64,000 nucleotides of DNA from JAXMCI01 sp046349435 (GCA_046349435.1 JAXMCI010000014.1:62001-126000); one strand, 5' to 3'; counted from the stretch's first letter, positions 35,679-44,157 are shown. Notes: generated by a model from the letters alone, not told the origin. A program made the numbers and translations.

Positions 35679-35705
35679 ATTATACTCTGATTATTATATG
35701 GTCAA
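35679..35705 (-). promoter_or_regulatory. Promoter of hyuAB
   Basis: On the minus strand, TTGACC (35705-35700) and a perfect TATAAT (35684-35679) are 15 bases apart in an AT-rich patch. The ATTATTATA unit is directly repeated at 35676-35684 and 35690-35698. The 12-mer TTATTATACTCT here recurs exactly at 37989-38000. Confidence 0.55.
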
Positions 35706-35717
35706 GGCCGCCGGCCC

Positions 35718-37901
35718 TCAGAGGACCGGCAGCCCGGGCTCAGGAATGACCGGCTGGCCCCAGATCTGCCGCTCGCGGATCATCGACAGCGGCCGCTCCG
35801 GGTTCGCCGATTCGATCTCGCGGCCGATGCGGTGGCCGTCGAAGATGGCGTCCGGCAGGTAGCGCGGGGCGAGGCAGTCGCCGGCCCGGACGACGCATCG
35901 CACGCCGTGGTCGGGCCAGGCGGCGCGGCGCTCCCGCAGCGCGCGATAGAGCCGGTCGTCGGAACGCCGCGAGGTGCAGAGCAGGAGGCTGTCGCAAGCC
36001 AGGGCGATGGTCCGGGAGCCCTGGTGGCGCGGCATCGCGCCGGGGGTCGGGCCGGCGGCCCGGCGGTAGCCGTCGCGGTAGAGGTCGAAGGCGTGCAGCA
36101 GGATCTCCGCGCCGCTCTCGACCCGCTCGACCCAGTGCGCCACCTGCTCGGCGATGCCCTTCTCGCGCAGCATGCGCCGCAGGTTGGCGCCTTCCAGCGT
36201 GAAGTCGGCATAGGGTGCCACCCTGTCGCACCAGGTCACGATGGTGACCTCGCGGCCGAGATCGGCGAGCTGCTCGGCGAGGCTGGCGGCCATGAAGTAG
36301 CCGTCGCCGTCGAGGATGACGACGCGGCGCCCGACCGGCTTGCCCGCCCAGTACTGCTCCGGGGTGAGGATGCCGGGGATGGCGGCGTCGACGCCGGGGA
36401 TCGGCTCGGGCCCGAAGCCGGCGACGCCGTCGCCGGCCCAGCGCGCCCCGGTGGCCAGCACGATCCGGCTCGCGCCATAGGCCAGCAGGTCGTCGGCCTC
36501 GACCCGGCCGACGCCGCGCAGGATCTCGACATTGGCCAGCTTGGCGAGCTGGGTCTCGCGCCAGCTCACGACGCGGCCCCATTCGGCCAGCCCGGGCAGG
36601 CGCACGACCTGGCGCAGATGGCCGCCGAGCTCGGGCTCCGCCTCGAGCAGGTGGGTCCGATAGCCGCGCGCGCCGAGCACCCGGGCGCATTCGAGGCCGG
36701 CCGGGCCGGCGCCGACCACCGCGACGATGCCGTCGCGCGGCGCGCGGTCGAGCCGCTCCGGATGCCAGCCGCGGCGATATTCCTCGAGCGCGGTCGGGTT
36801 CTGCGTGCAGACGATGGTGGCGCCGCGCTCGAAGCGCGAGATGCACTGGTTGCAGCCGATGCACTCGCAGATGTCCTCGATGCGGTCCTCGTCGATCTTG
36901 CGCGGCAGCCAGGGGTCGGCGATCGACGGGCGGGCGCAGCCGATGATGTCGTACTGGCCGGAGCGGATCACCCGGAGCATCTCGTCGGGATCGGTGAAGC
37001 GGCCGACCCCGACCACCGGCAGCGCGGTCGCCGACTTGACCAGCCGGGTCCACGGCTCCTGGTGGTTGATCTTGTAGAAGCGCGACGGCCCGGCGTCCTC
37101 GCCCCACTCGTAGAGCCCGCCGAGATTGACGTCCCAGAGGTCGACCAGGCCGGCCCGCGAGACCAGCTCGACGAAGGCGAGGCCCTCCTCGAGCTCGAGC
37201 CCGGCGCTGCCGGAGAGCTGGTCCACCGAGAAGCGGTTGGCGAGCGCGCACTGGTCGCCGACCGCGCCGCGGATCGCCTCCAGCAGCTCGAGCCAGAAGC
37301 GGGCGCGGTTGGCGAACGAGCCACCATAGCGGTCGGTGCGGCGGTTGAAGTGGCGCGACAGGGTCTGCACCGGGAAGGCGCCGGCGGAGCCGTGGACGTA
37401 GACGATGTCGAACCCGGCATCGACGGCGCGCCGCGCCGCCTCGACATACATCGCGACGATGCGGGCGAGATCCTCCTCCTCCGCCTCGAAGCTGTAGCTG
37501 TGCGGCACGGCGGCGGACTGCAGCTGATGCATTCCCGTCTGCACGTAGCGGCTGCCGAAATTGTCGGTGAAGCCGCCGCCATGCAGCAGCTCGATCCCGG
37601 CCAGCGCGTCCCAGCGATGCACGGAATCGACCATGTGCCGGTGGTTGACGACGTCGCCCTCGTCCCAGATCGCCGCCACCGTCACCTTGGTGTGGCTGGT
37701 CTCCGGATGGATCGAGCAGGCCTCGGTGCAGACCGCGCCCCAGCCGCCCTCGGCCTTGACCGCGCGATGCGCCGCATTGGCGCCGGGACTGCGGAAGCCG
37801 GCGCCGGTGCATTGCGGCACCTGGAAGAAGCGGTTCTTCAGCCGCTTCGGCCCGATCCGGATCGGCTCGAACAGCGGGTCGAACCGTGCCTGACGCCCCA
37901 T
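35718..37901 (-). CDS. Trimethylamine-dehydrogenase-like iron-sulfur flavoprotein
   Basis: A 727-residue protein collinear with trimethylamine/dimethylamine dehydrogenase: FMN barrel, 4Fe-4S site (Cys347, Cys350, Cys353, Cys365 in CIGCNQC and IVCTQN), then an ADP/NAD-like domain (AVVGAGPAGLECARVLG). Cys31 in QVPQCTGAG matches the Cys30 that carries 6-S-cysteinyl-FMN in TMADH. Substrate-pocket residues differ: the aromatic bowl Tyr60/Trp264/Trp355 is Ala61/Trp266/Phe357, and Tyr169/His172 are His170/Ala173. It should oxidatively cleave a C-N or C-H bond and pass electrons to a flavoprotein acceptor, but not on trimethylamine. A promoter sharing its -10 region with hyuAB precedes it. Confidence 0.9.
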   Translation of the reverse strand: MGRQARFDPLFEPIRIGPKRLKNRFFQVPQCTGAGFRSPGANAAHRAVKAEGGWGAVCTEACSIHPETSHTKVTVAAIWDEGDVVNHRHMVDSVHRWDALAGIELLHGGGFTDNFGSRYVQTGMHQLQSAAVPHSYSFEAEEEDLARIVAMYVEAARRAVDAGFDIVYVHGSAGAFPVQTLSRHFNRRTDRYGGSFANRARFWLELLEAIRGAVGDQCALANRFSVDQLSGSAGLELEEGLAFVELVSRAGLVDLWDVNLGGLYEWGEDAGPSRFYKINHQEPWTRLVKSATALPVVGVGRFTDPDEMLRVIRSGQYDIIGCARPSIADPWLPRKIDEDRIEDICECIGCNQCISRFERGATIVCTQNPTALEEYRRGWHPERLDRAPRDGIVAVVGAGPAGLECARVLGARGYRTHLLEAEPELGGHLRQVVRLPGLAEWGRVVSWRETQLAKLANVEILRGVGRVEADDLLAYGASRIVLATGARWAGDGVAGFGPEPIPGVDAAIPGILTPEQYWAGKPVGRRVVILDGDGYFMAASLAEQLADLGREVTIVTWCDRVAPYADFTLEGANLRRMLREKGIAEQVAHWVERVESGAEILLHAFDLYRDGYRRAAGPTPGAMPRHQGSRTIALACDSLLLCTSRRSDDRLYRALRERRAAWPDHGVRCVVRAGDCLAPRYLPDAIFDGHRIGREIESANPERPLSMIRERQIWGQPVIPEPGLPVL

Positions 37902-37990
37902 CGCGCGCTCACCCCTTCCCGGCGCCTCGCCCCGGCCGGGGCCGCGAACGCGACCGCCGCCGCGCGCCCTCGACCCCGTCGCCGCATCTT

Positions 37991-38018
37991 ATTATACTCT
38001 TCGCATTTTAATCCGCAA
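37991..38018 (-). promoter_or_regulatory. Promoter of the TMADH-like gene
   Basis: On the minus strand, TTGCGG (38018-38013), 16 bases, then TATAAT (37996-37991), about 90 bases before the start at 37901. The 12-mer TTATTATACTCT (37989-38000) is identical to that in the hyuAB promoter. The epimerase-like gene diverges from the same region. Confidence 0.55.
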
Positions 38019-38038
38019 TCGCGAGCTCGGGAGCCATC

Positions 38039-39016
38039 ATGGACAGGCGAATTCTGGTGACCGGCGCGGTCGGCCAGGTCGGGGTCGACCTCGTGCGGGC
38101 GCTGCGCGAGCGGCACGGGGCCGGGCAGGTGGTGGCGGCCGGCAACCGCACCCCGCCGGCCGACGACTATCGCCGCGCCGGTCCGTTCGTGACGGTCGAC
38201 AACACCGACCGGGCGCGGCTGGCCGCGGTGCTCGACGCGCACCGCATCGGCACCGTGTACCACCTCGCCTCCGTCCTCTCGGGGACCGGCGAGGGCGACC
38301 CGGCCCATGCCTGGGCGACCAATGTCGGCAGCCTGAAGAACGTTCTCGACCTGGCGGTCGAGAAAGGCATCGAGCGGGTCTTCTGGCCGAGCTCGATCGC
38401 CGCCTTCGGCCCGACCACGCCGCAGGACCGGACGCCGCAGCACACCGTGCTGGAGCCGACCACCATGTACGGCGTCACCAAGGTGGCCGGCGAGAACCTC
38501 TGCCACTACTACTTCCGCAAGTACGGGCTCGACGTGCGCAGCCTGCGCTACCCCGGGCTGGTCAGCTACCGCGCCTTCTCCGGCGGCGGCACGACCGACT
38601 ACTCGGTGGAGATGTTCCTCGAGGCGAAGGCGCGGGGCCGCTACCGCTGCTTCGTGCGGCCCGACACGACCCTGCCGCTGATGTACATGGACGATGCCAT
38701 CCGCGCGACCATCGAGCTGATGGCGGCGCCGGCGGAGCGGCTGACGGTGCGGACCAGCTACAACCTCGCGGCCCTCAGCTTCACCGCCGGGGAGCTCGCG
38801 GCGGAAGTCGCCCGGCTGGTGCCGGGCTTCGCCTGCAGCTTCGCGCCGGACTTCCGGCAGGCGATCGCCGATTCCTGGCCGCGGACGATCGACGACTCCG
38901 TCGCGCGGCGCGACTGGGGGTGGGCCCCGCGCTACGACCTGCCGCGGCTGGTCACGACGATGCTGGCGGGGGTGGGCTTCGCGCTGCCCGATATGCCCGG
39001 CCGCGGCGGAGGCTGA
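38039..39016 (+). CDS. L-threonine 3-dehydrogenase-like short-chain dehydrogenase
   Basis: A 325-residue extended SDR with the nucleotide loop ILVTGAVGQVGVDLV, active-site RVFWPSSIAAFGPTTPQD and the YxxxK pair in EPTTMYGVTKVAGEN (Tyr144, Lys148). The further motifs RSLRYPGLVSYRAFSGGGTT, TTLPLMYMDDAIRATIELM and SYNLAALSFT are those of the UDP-epimerase-like L-threonine dehydrogenases. These oxidise threonine to 2-amino-3-ketobutyrate with NAD. It diverges from the TMADH-like gene. A KBL/glycine acetyltransferase is not in view, so the substrate may be another beta-hydroxy amino acid. Confidence 0.88.
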   Translation: MDRRILVTGAVGQVGVDLVRALRERHGAGQVVAAGNRTPPADDYRRAGPFVTVDNTDRARLAAVLDAHRIGTVYHLASVLSGTGEGDPAHAWATNVGSLKNVLDLAVEKGIERVFWPSSIAAFGPTTPQDRTPQHTVLEPTTMYGVTKVAGENLCHYYFRKYGLDVRSLRYPGLVSYRAFSGGGTTDYSVEMFLEAKARGRYRCFVRPDTTLPLMYMDDAIRATIELMAAPAERLTVRTSYNLAALSFTAGELAAEVARLVPGFACSFAPDFRQAIADSWPRTIDDSVARRDWGWAPRYDLPRLVTTMLAGVGFALPDMPGRGGG

Positions 39017-39144
39017 CCGCAGCGGCGCGATCGGAGCTTCGCCGGGTCCCCGCCGGGCGACTCCGAGCGGCGCAAGAATCGGAGTTCGGCGCCTCGCGCC
39101 GCCGGCCATCCTGCCGGCCTGCAACCGACGAGGAGCCCCGTCCC

Positions 39145-39609
39145 ATGCGCCTGCGCATCACCGGCCTGCCGGCCGCCGACTTCGCCCCGCTGTTCGCGCT
39201 CTCCGACGCCGAGCTCGCCGCCCGCGGCGCGCTGCGGGTGGTGGCCGATGCGCCGCACGCCTATCCCTGCCGGGTCAGCCTGACCGACGCCGCGCCGGGC
39301 GACGCGCTGCTGCTGGTCAATTACGAGCACCAGCCGGCGGCGACGCCCTACCGCTCGCGCCACGCCGTCTATGTCCGCGACGGCGAGACGACCTTCGACG
39401 CGGTCGACCGGGTGCCCGACCAGCTGCGCCGCCGCATCCTGTCGCTGCGCGCCTTCGATGCGGCGGGCATGCTGCTGGGCGCCGATCTCGCCGAGGGCGC
39501 GGCGCTGGAGCCGGCCGCCGGGCGGCTGCTGGCGCTGCCCGGCGCGGCCTATCTGCACGCGCACTTCGCCAAGCCCGGCTGCTACGCGGCGCGCATCGAG
39601 CGGGCCTGA
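39145..39609 (+). CDS. DUF1203 protein
   Basis: A 154-residue cytosolic protein matching DUF1203: MRLRITGLPAADFAPLFALS, PCRVSLTDAAPGDALLLVNY, YRSRHAVYVRDG, LSLRAFDAAGMLLGADL and AAYLHAHFAKPGCYAARIER. The function of the family is unknown. GAGGAG lies ten bases before the ATG. It runs codirectionally behind the SDR gene with a 128-base gap but is probably independent. Confidence 0.88.
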   Translation: MRLRITGLPAADFAPLFALSDAELAARGALRVVADAPHAYPCRVSLTDAAPGDALLLVNYEHQPAATPYRSRHAVYVRDGETTFDAVDRVPDQLRRRILSLRAFDAAGMLLGADLAEGAALEPAAGRLLALPGAAYLHAHFAKPGCYAARIERA

Positions 39610-39639
39610 GCGACGCGGCCCGCGGCATGCGGCCGGCGT

Positions 39640-40044
39640 TCAGGCCTCGCCGCGAAAATCCAGCAGCCGGTCGGCCGCGACCCGGGCCTCGGGGCCGCGA
39701 TCGCGATGCAGGCTGGCGGTGACACAGAGGTCGCCGAGGCGCGAGGCGGCGACCACCCGCACGGTGCTGCCGGCGGGCAGCAGGCGGGGCGCCTCGTAGA
39801 GCTGGCGGCGCATGTCGAAGGCCTGCAGCTCGATCTTGACGCGCGTGGTGGCGAAGAGCGCCGGCACGCCGCCGCCCGGCGCGCCGGCATGGAGCCGCCA
39901 GGCAGCGACGAAGGCGGCGAGCCGGGGATAGGCGGCGCACTGGGCGGCGAGGACGCGCTCATGGGCGGCGATCCAGCCGGCGAGCGGCCCTTCGACGGCA
40001 AGCGCGCCCGGCCGCAGCCGGTGGGGCGGAAGAAGCTCGGTCAT
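39640..40044 (-). CDS. Hypothetical protein
   Basis: A 134-residue protein, MTELLPPHRLRPGALAVEG, with a helical N-terminal half (GWIAAHERVLAAQCAAYPRL) and a beta-rich C-terminal half (TRVKIELQAFDMRRQLYEAP, STVRVVAASRLGDLCVTASL). No motif was recognised and there is no membrane segment. The reading frame has coding-like composition and a purine-rich leader. It converges on DUF1203. Confidence 0.5.
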   Translation of the reverse strand: MTELLPPHRLRPGALAVEGPLAGWIAAHERVLAAQCAAYPRLAAFVAAWRLHAGAPGGGVPALFATTRVKIELQAFDMRRQLYEAPRLLPAGSTVRVVAASRLGDLCVTASLHRDRGPEARVAADRLLDFRGEA

Positions 40045-40390
40045 CTACTCTGATCCCTCGAGGACGGATTGCGTTTCCCCGGGCCCTACGCAAGCTGCGG
40101 ACCGTGGTCTCAGGGCCGCTGCCGCGGCCGAAACAATGCGAGGTGCGACGCGGTGCGGCCGATGGAGCGGCGCATCCTGCGAGACCGTGGCGCAATCCGC
40201 GAGCCGAGCGCTTCGGAGGGAGCGGCCGGCGGGCGCGCGATGCCGGCCGGCCGCTCGACCTCTCTCCCCACGCAACCCGGCGCCTTCTATCCCGGGCCCG
40301 GCGGGCAGCTTTTGATCAAGATCAAGGGCAGCATCCGGATCTATGCTGAGCCTCCGGCAGCATGGCCGCCATGGCCCCGGAGGACCCGCG
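40045..40390. other. Intergenic region with FNR box
   Basis: About 345 bases without a gene. The only recognisable element is the FNR-type box at 40312-40325, followed about 16 bases later by TATGCT (40342-40347), a possible -10 for the small ORF starting at 40391. Confidence 0.6.
40312..40325. promoter_or_regulatory. FNR/FixK-type binding site
   Basis: TTGATCAAGATCAA matches the TTGAT-N4-ATCAA consensus exactly and lies 66 bases upstream of the small basic ORF on the plus strand. Confidence 0.6.
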
Positions 40391-40548
40391 ATGCGCAAGC
40401 GACGGACGCCGCCCCGGCCGCGCAACCCGGTGGCGGCCGCCATCCGCACGGCGCGCTGGCGCACCCGGCGGGCGCCGGGCACCAAGGCCTACAGCCGCAA
40501 GGGCCGCCGGCGGCGGCGGCGCCCGAGGACGGCGACCCGCCGGGCTGA
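40391..40548 (+). CDS. Small Arg-rich protein, possibly ArfA-like, frame slip near end
   Basis: The ATG at 40391, preceded by GGAGGA, encodes MRKRRTPPRPRNPVAAAIRT and then APGTKAYSRKGRRRRRR. The NPVA, R-rich middle and AYSRKGR parts recall the C-terminal core of ArfA-type ribosome-rescue proteins (KGKGSYxRKG). In the start frame there is no stop for hundreds of bases. A one-base shift within the CGG repeat gives a natural end, PEDGDPPG then TGA at 40548. Either an indel in the repeat, or a real nonstop ORF as is typical of arfA regulation. The ArfA assignment is a guess. Confidence 0.4.
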
Positions 40549-40730
40549 GCGAGCGACGTGCCACGCGGGCAGGACGGTGCCCCGCCCAGATCAAGGCAAA
40601 AATTCTTCGCCGCGCCACGCACCTCCAGTGGGCGGCGATGTCGCCGCCGGCGATGGCCGTCGGCCTGGCAGCACGACGACGGGACGCGCGACGGCACGGA
40701 CGGCCCGTGCCGTCGCGGTCCCGGCCGTGG

Positions 40731-42779
40731 CTAGGGCTGCTGCGCCGGCAGGCCGCTGGCCGTCCGCGCGGCGCGGACGAGCCGGACGAAGCCGGCGCGG
40801 TAGCCGAACGGATCGTCGCCGCGCGCCGCCAGCGCGATCTTCAGCACGTCGTCATAGCCGAAGCTGCCGGTGTGCCGGCCGCCGCGGAGCAGCTCGCCGA
40901 AGGCGGCGACGGCGGTGGCGAAGCGCGCATCCAGCGGCGCGGCGGCGAAGCTCGCCGCCTCCGCGGACGGGTCGATCGGCGTGGCGATCAGCCGGCTGGT
41001 GTCGGACCTCGGCAGCTTGTAGCGGATCTTCAGGAAGGCGTACTCGCCCGCCCCGGCGCCGGCCGGGGCGGCGGCGTCGGGCCGGGGCGCCGCCGCGGTG
41101 CCGTAGCGCAGCGCGTCGACCACGCTCGGCCCGCCGACCGGCACGACGTCGTAGAGCGCGGTCACCGCCTGGCCGGAGCCGACCTCGCCGGCGTCGACCT
41201 TGTCGTTGTTGAAGTCGTCGCGCTTCAGCAGGCGCGTCTCGTAGCCGATCAGGCGGTACTCGGCGACGGTGGCCGGGTTGAACTCGACCTGGATCTTGAC
41301 GTCCTTGGCGATCGGGAACAGCGTCGAGGTCGCCTCCTCGACCAGCACCTTGCGCGCCTCCTCGATGGTGTCGATGTAGGCGGCGGCGCCGTTGCCGTTC
41401 TGCGCCAGCGCCTGCATCAGGGCGTCGTCGTAGTTGCCCCGGCCGAAGCCCAGCACGGTCAGGAACACGCCCTTGCCGCGCTCGCGCTCGACGAAGCCCT
41501 GGAGCTCGTCCTGGCTGGTGATGCCGACGTTGAAGTCGCCGTCGGTGGCGAGGATCACCCGGTTGACGCCGTCGCGATCGAGGTTCTGCTCGGCCAGCGC
41601 ATAGGCCTGGCGGATGCCCTCGCCGCCGGCGGTGGCGCCGCCGGCGCCGAGCCGGTCGATGGCGGCGAGGATGCGGGACTTCTCGCGCACGGCGGTCGGC
41701 TCGAGCACGGTGCCGGCCTCGCCGGCATAGGCGACGATGGCGACGCGGTCGGCCGGGTCGAGCTCGCCGAGCAGCATGGCGAGGGCCTGCTTGACGAGCG
41801 GCAGGCGGTTCGGCCCGTCCATCGAGCCGGAGGTGTCGACCAGGAACACGAGGTTGGCGCGCGGCCGCGCGGCCGGCGCCAGGGCATAGCCCTTGATGCC
41901 GATGCGGATCAGCTTGCGGCCCTCGGCCCAGGGATTGGGGAACACGGCGATGTCGGCCTTGAAGGGCTCGTCGGCGGTGGCGGGCGGCGCGTAGCCGTAG
42001 GGGAAGTAGTTGATCAGCTCCTCGGTCCGCACGGCATCGGGCGGCGGCAGCAGGTTGCGGTCGAGCGCGGCGCGGACGAAGGCGTAGGAGGCGGTGTCGA
42101 CGTCGATCGAGAAGGTCGAGACGGGATTCTCACGCACGACCTGGAAGCCGTTGGCCGGCTTGCCGGCGAAGCGGTCGCGGCCGATCGGCTCGGCCGGCGC
42201 CGCGAGGTCGGGCGCAACGCCGGTGACGACGCCGGATTCGACCGCCCGCCCGGCCACGATCCCGGTCGGCTGCGGCGCGACGGTGCCCGCGGCCGTCGGC
42301 GCCGCGGGCTTCGGGACGGGGCCCGGCTCCTGGGCCGGCTCGCTCGGGGCCGGCTCGTCCTGGGCCAGGTTGTCCGGGGCCAGATCGTCCGGGGCCAGCT
42401 TGTCCTGGGCCACCTTGGCCTTGCGCGCGACGCCGTCGGCGTCGGGAGGGGCGAGGGTGGCCGGGCCGCCGATCGGCACCGTCGCGCGGGGCCAGAACGG
42501 CGTGTGCATGAGGGATATCCAGGCGAAGGAGCCGACGAGCAGCAACAGCAGGCTCGCGGCGATTCCATGGCTGAGACGCGGCATCAGGGATCTCCAGGAT
42601 GACGGCAGGGAGGAGGCCGTCCGATCCTTGAGACGCACGACGCGCGGGGATCCTTGGCGCCCCGGCGCATTTTTTTCGTCGAACCGCGCCAGCGCCGCCG
42701 CGACGGCGCGCTCCCGCGCCGCCTCGGCCGGCGGCGGCGGCTCCGGCAGGCCGGGCGGCGCGTCCCGCTCAGGCGCCAT
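40731..42779 (-). CDS. Membrane-anchored VWA/DUF3520 protein (YfbK-like)
   Basis: A 682-residue protein. The cytosolic N terminus (MAPERDAPPGLPEP) precedes one TM (GIAASLLLLLVGSFAWISLM) and a low-complexity Asp/Ala/Pro linker with repeated LAPDD/LAPDN/LAQDE units. A von Willebrand A domain follows (NLVFLVDTSGSMDGPNRLPL, a MIDAS site; VNRVILATDGDFNVGI) and a C-terminal DUF3520 region (YAFLKIRYKLP, FATAVAAFGELLRGG, GYDDVLKIALAARG). Its start overlaps the ECF sigma gene, so it is probably the periplasm-facing partner or anti-sigma-like sensor of that factor. No zinc-finger anti-sigma motif is visible. Confidence 0.9.
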   Translation of the reverse strand: MAPERDAPPGLPEPPPPAEAARERAVAAALARFDEKNAPGRQGSPRVVRLKDRTASSLPSSWRSLMPRLSHGIAASLLLLLVGSFAWISLMHTPFWPRATVPIGGPATLAPPDADGVARKAKVAQDKLAPDDLAPDNLAQDEPAPSEPAQEPGPVPKPAAPTAAGTVAPQPTGIVAGRAVESGVVTGVAPDLAAPAEPIGRDRFAGKPANGFQVVRENPVSTFSIDVDTASYAFVRAALDRNLLPPPDAVRTEELINYFPYGYAPPATADEPFKADIAVFPNPWAEGRKLIRIGIKGYALAPAARPRANLVFLVDTSGSMDGPNRLPLVKQALAMLLGELDPADRVAIVAYAGEAGTVLEPTAVREKSRILAAIDRLGAGGATAGGEGIRQAYALAEQNLDRDGVNRVILATDGDFNVGITSQDELQGFVERERGKGVFLTVLGFGRGNYDDALMQALAQNGNGAAAYIDTIEEARKVLVEEATSTLFPIAKDVKIQVEFNPATVAEYRLIGYETRLLKRDDFNNDKVDAGEVGSGQAVTALYDVVPVGGPSVVDALRYGTAAAPRPDAAAPAGAGAGEYAFLKIRYKLPRSDTSRLIATPIDPSAEAASFAAAPLDARFATAVAAFGELLRGGRHTGSFGYDDVLKIALAARGDDPFGYRAGFVRLVRAARTASGLPAQQP

Positions 42780-43365
42780 CGAGCACCTCCCCGCCGGCGC
42801 CCGCGGCCAGCAGCCGGCGAGCCCGGTGGATGCGCCACGAGATGGTGGCCTCGGCGACGCCCAGCGCGGCGGCGGCCTCCGCATGGGTCATGTCCTCGCC
42901 GATGACGAGGACGACGGCGTCGCGCAGGGGGGCATTCAGCCGCGCCAGCACGCTGGCCAGCCAGACGCGGCGGTAGGCGTCCTGCCCGTCCGGCCGCGGC
43001 GCCAGGGCCGAGAACAGGGCGAGATGCCGGCGGAGCCGCGCCAGCGTCCGGCCGCGCCGGTACTGGTCATGGCAGGCATTGACCGTGACGCCGACCAGCC
43101 AGGTGGTCAGCTTGGCCTGGCCGCGGAAGGTGCCGATCTTCTCCACCAGCGTGCAGCAGACCTCCTGGGCGACGTCCTCCGCATCGGCGGCCGAGCCGGT
43201 CAGCCGGCACGCCACGCGGTGGATCAGGCCGTAATGCCGGCGCAGCAGGATCTCGAAGGCGTCGCGCTCGCCGGCCGCCGCACGGAACGCGAGATCGGCG
43301 TCGGACGCGACCGATGCGTCGGCGTCGTCCGAGGCGCCCGTCCGGAGCTGCAGCGGGGTCCGCAC
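42769..43365 (-). CDS. ECF RNA polymerase sigma factor
   Basis: A 198-residue sigma-70 family protein. Region 2 is FEILLRRHYGLIHRVACRLT and DAEDVAQEVCCTLVEKIGTF, with FRGQAKLTTWLVGVTVNACH; region 4 is LNAPLRDAVVLVIGEDMTHA and AAAALGVAEATISWRIHRAR. It would direct transcription of an envelope-stress type regulon. GTG start at 43365. Its stop overlaps the VWA gene start by 11 bases. The divergent 270-base upstream region contains AT-rich sequence around 43550-43580 that could hold its promoter. Confidence 0.92.
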   Translation of the reverse strand: MRTPLQLRTGASDDADASVASDADLAFRAAAGERDAFEILLRRHYGLIHRVACRLTGSAADAEDVAQEVCCTLVEKIGTFRGQAKLTTWLVGVTVNACHDQYRRGRTLARLRRHLALFSALAPRPDGQDAYRRVWLASVLARLNAPLRDAVVLVIGEDMTHAEAAAALGVAEATISWRIHRARRLLAAGAGGEVLDGA

Positions 43366-43639
43366 GGCGGTTCGACCACCCTGGCTCGGCCGGCCCGGAC
43401 GCCAGGGTCCGGAAAGCCGCGAGATCTGCGATAGGTGGCCCGGCGCGCCGCTGCCGTCAAGGCTGCGCCGGAGGGCAGGCCCGCGCCGACGATTGCCGGC
43501 GGATCGGCACGGCCTTCCGGCGGCCCGATCAAGAATCCGGCGAATAGAAAGATGTTATTCCTATTTTGTATCTTGTCGTCTTGACTCTTGCGGCGGCGAC
43601 ACCGAAATTCCACGCCAGCGAAAGGCAGGAAACGCCGCC

Positions 43640-43825
43640 ATGCGCCCCAGGGTCGTATCGACGAGCCTCGAGGAGCAGATCGCCCTCATGGAAGGCTCGG
43701 AGGACCGCCGCGAGAAGCTCGCCCGCGAGCGGTCCGAGGATCACATTTTCCAGGCCCGGCTCGCCGCCAGGCGGCCGCTCGTCTGGGACGGGCCCGCCCT
43801 GTCTCGCTACCGCCGCAAAGACTAG
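43640..43825 (+). CDS. Small charged hypothetical protein
   Basis: A 61-residue protein, MRPRVVSTSLEEQIALMEGS, followed by charged helix REKLARERSEDHIFQARLAA and a C-terminal PLVWDGPALSRYRRKD. GGCAGGA precedes the ATG. No family is recognised. It lies at the edge of the lower-GC island, divergent from the sigma-factor gene and convergent with a small membrane protein. Confidence 0.5.
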   Translation: MRPRVVSTSLEEQIALMEGSEDRREKLARERSEDHIFQARLAARRPLVWDGPALSRYRRKD

Positions 43826-43830
43826 GCCGC

Positions 43831-44034
43831 TCAGGCGGCGCGGCGGATGTCGTCGTCGCGGTCGACCGGGATCGGCCCCGGCGGCAGCGGCCCCATCTCG
43901 TCGAGGATCTCGGGCCGGTCCCGCTGCAGGCGGAGCCATTTGCCCACCGTCCGCGGGCAGACCATCACGAAGGCCAGCACCAGGGCGGTGAGCGCGCCGG
44001 CGCCGGCGACCATCAGCACGGCCGGGAGTGTCAT
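43831..44034 (-). CDS. Small single-TM protein
   Basis: A 67-residue protein with one N-terminal membrane helix (VLMVAGAGALTALVLAFVMV), a basic loop (RTVGKWLRLQRDRP) and an acidic tail ending DRDDDIRRAA. The strong GGAGAGGAGGA ribosome-binding site before ATG 44034 decides the start; a longer upstream frame lacks one. Function unknown. Confidence 0.6.
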   Translation of the reverse strand: MTLPAVLMVAGAGALTALVLAFVMVCPRTVGKWLRLQRDRPEILDEMGPLPPGPIPVDRDDDIRRAA

Positions 44035-44157
44035 GCGACGTCCTCCTCTCCGGGGAACAACGCCGCAGCGACCCGGAGGTTCAATGTGCCGCTCGAGGCT
44101 CCCGTCCCGGGCCGGCCGCCGCTTCACCCCAGCGCCAGGAGGACCCCCACGGCCAAA

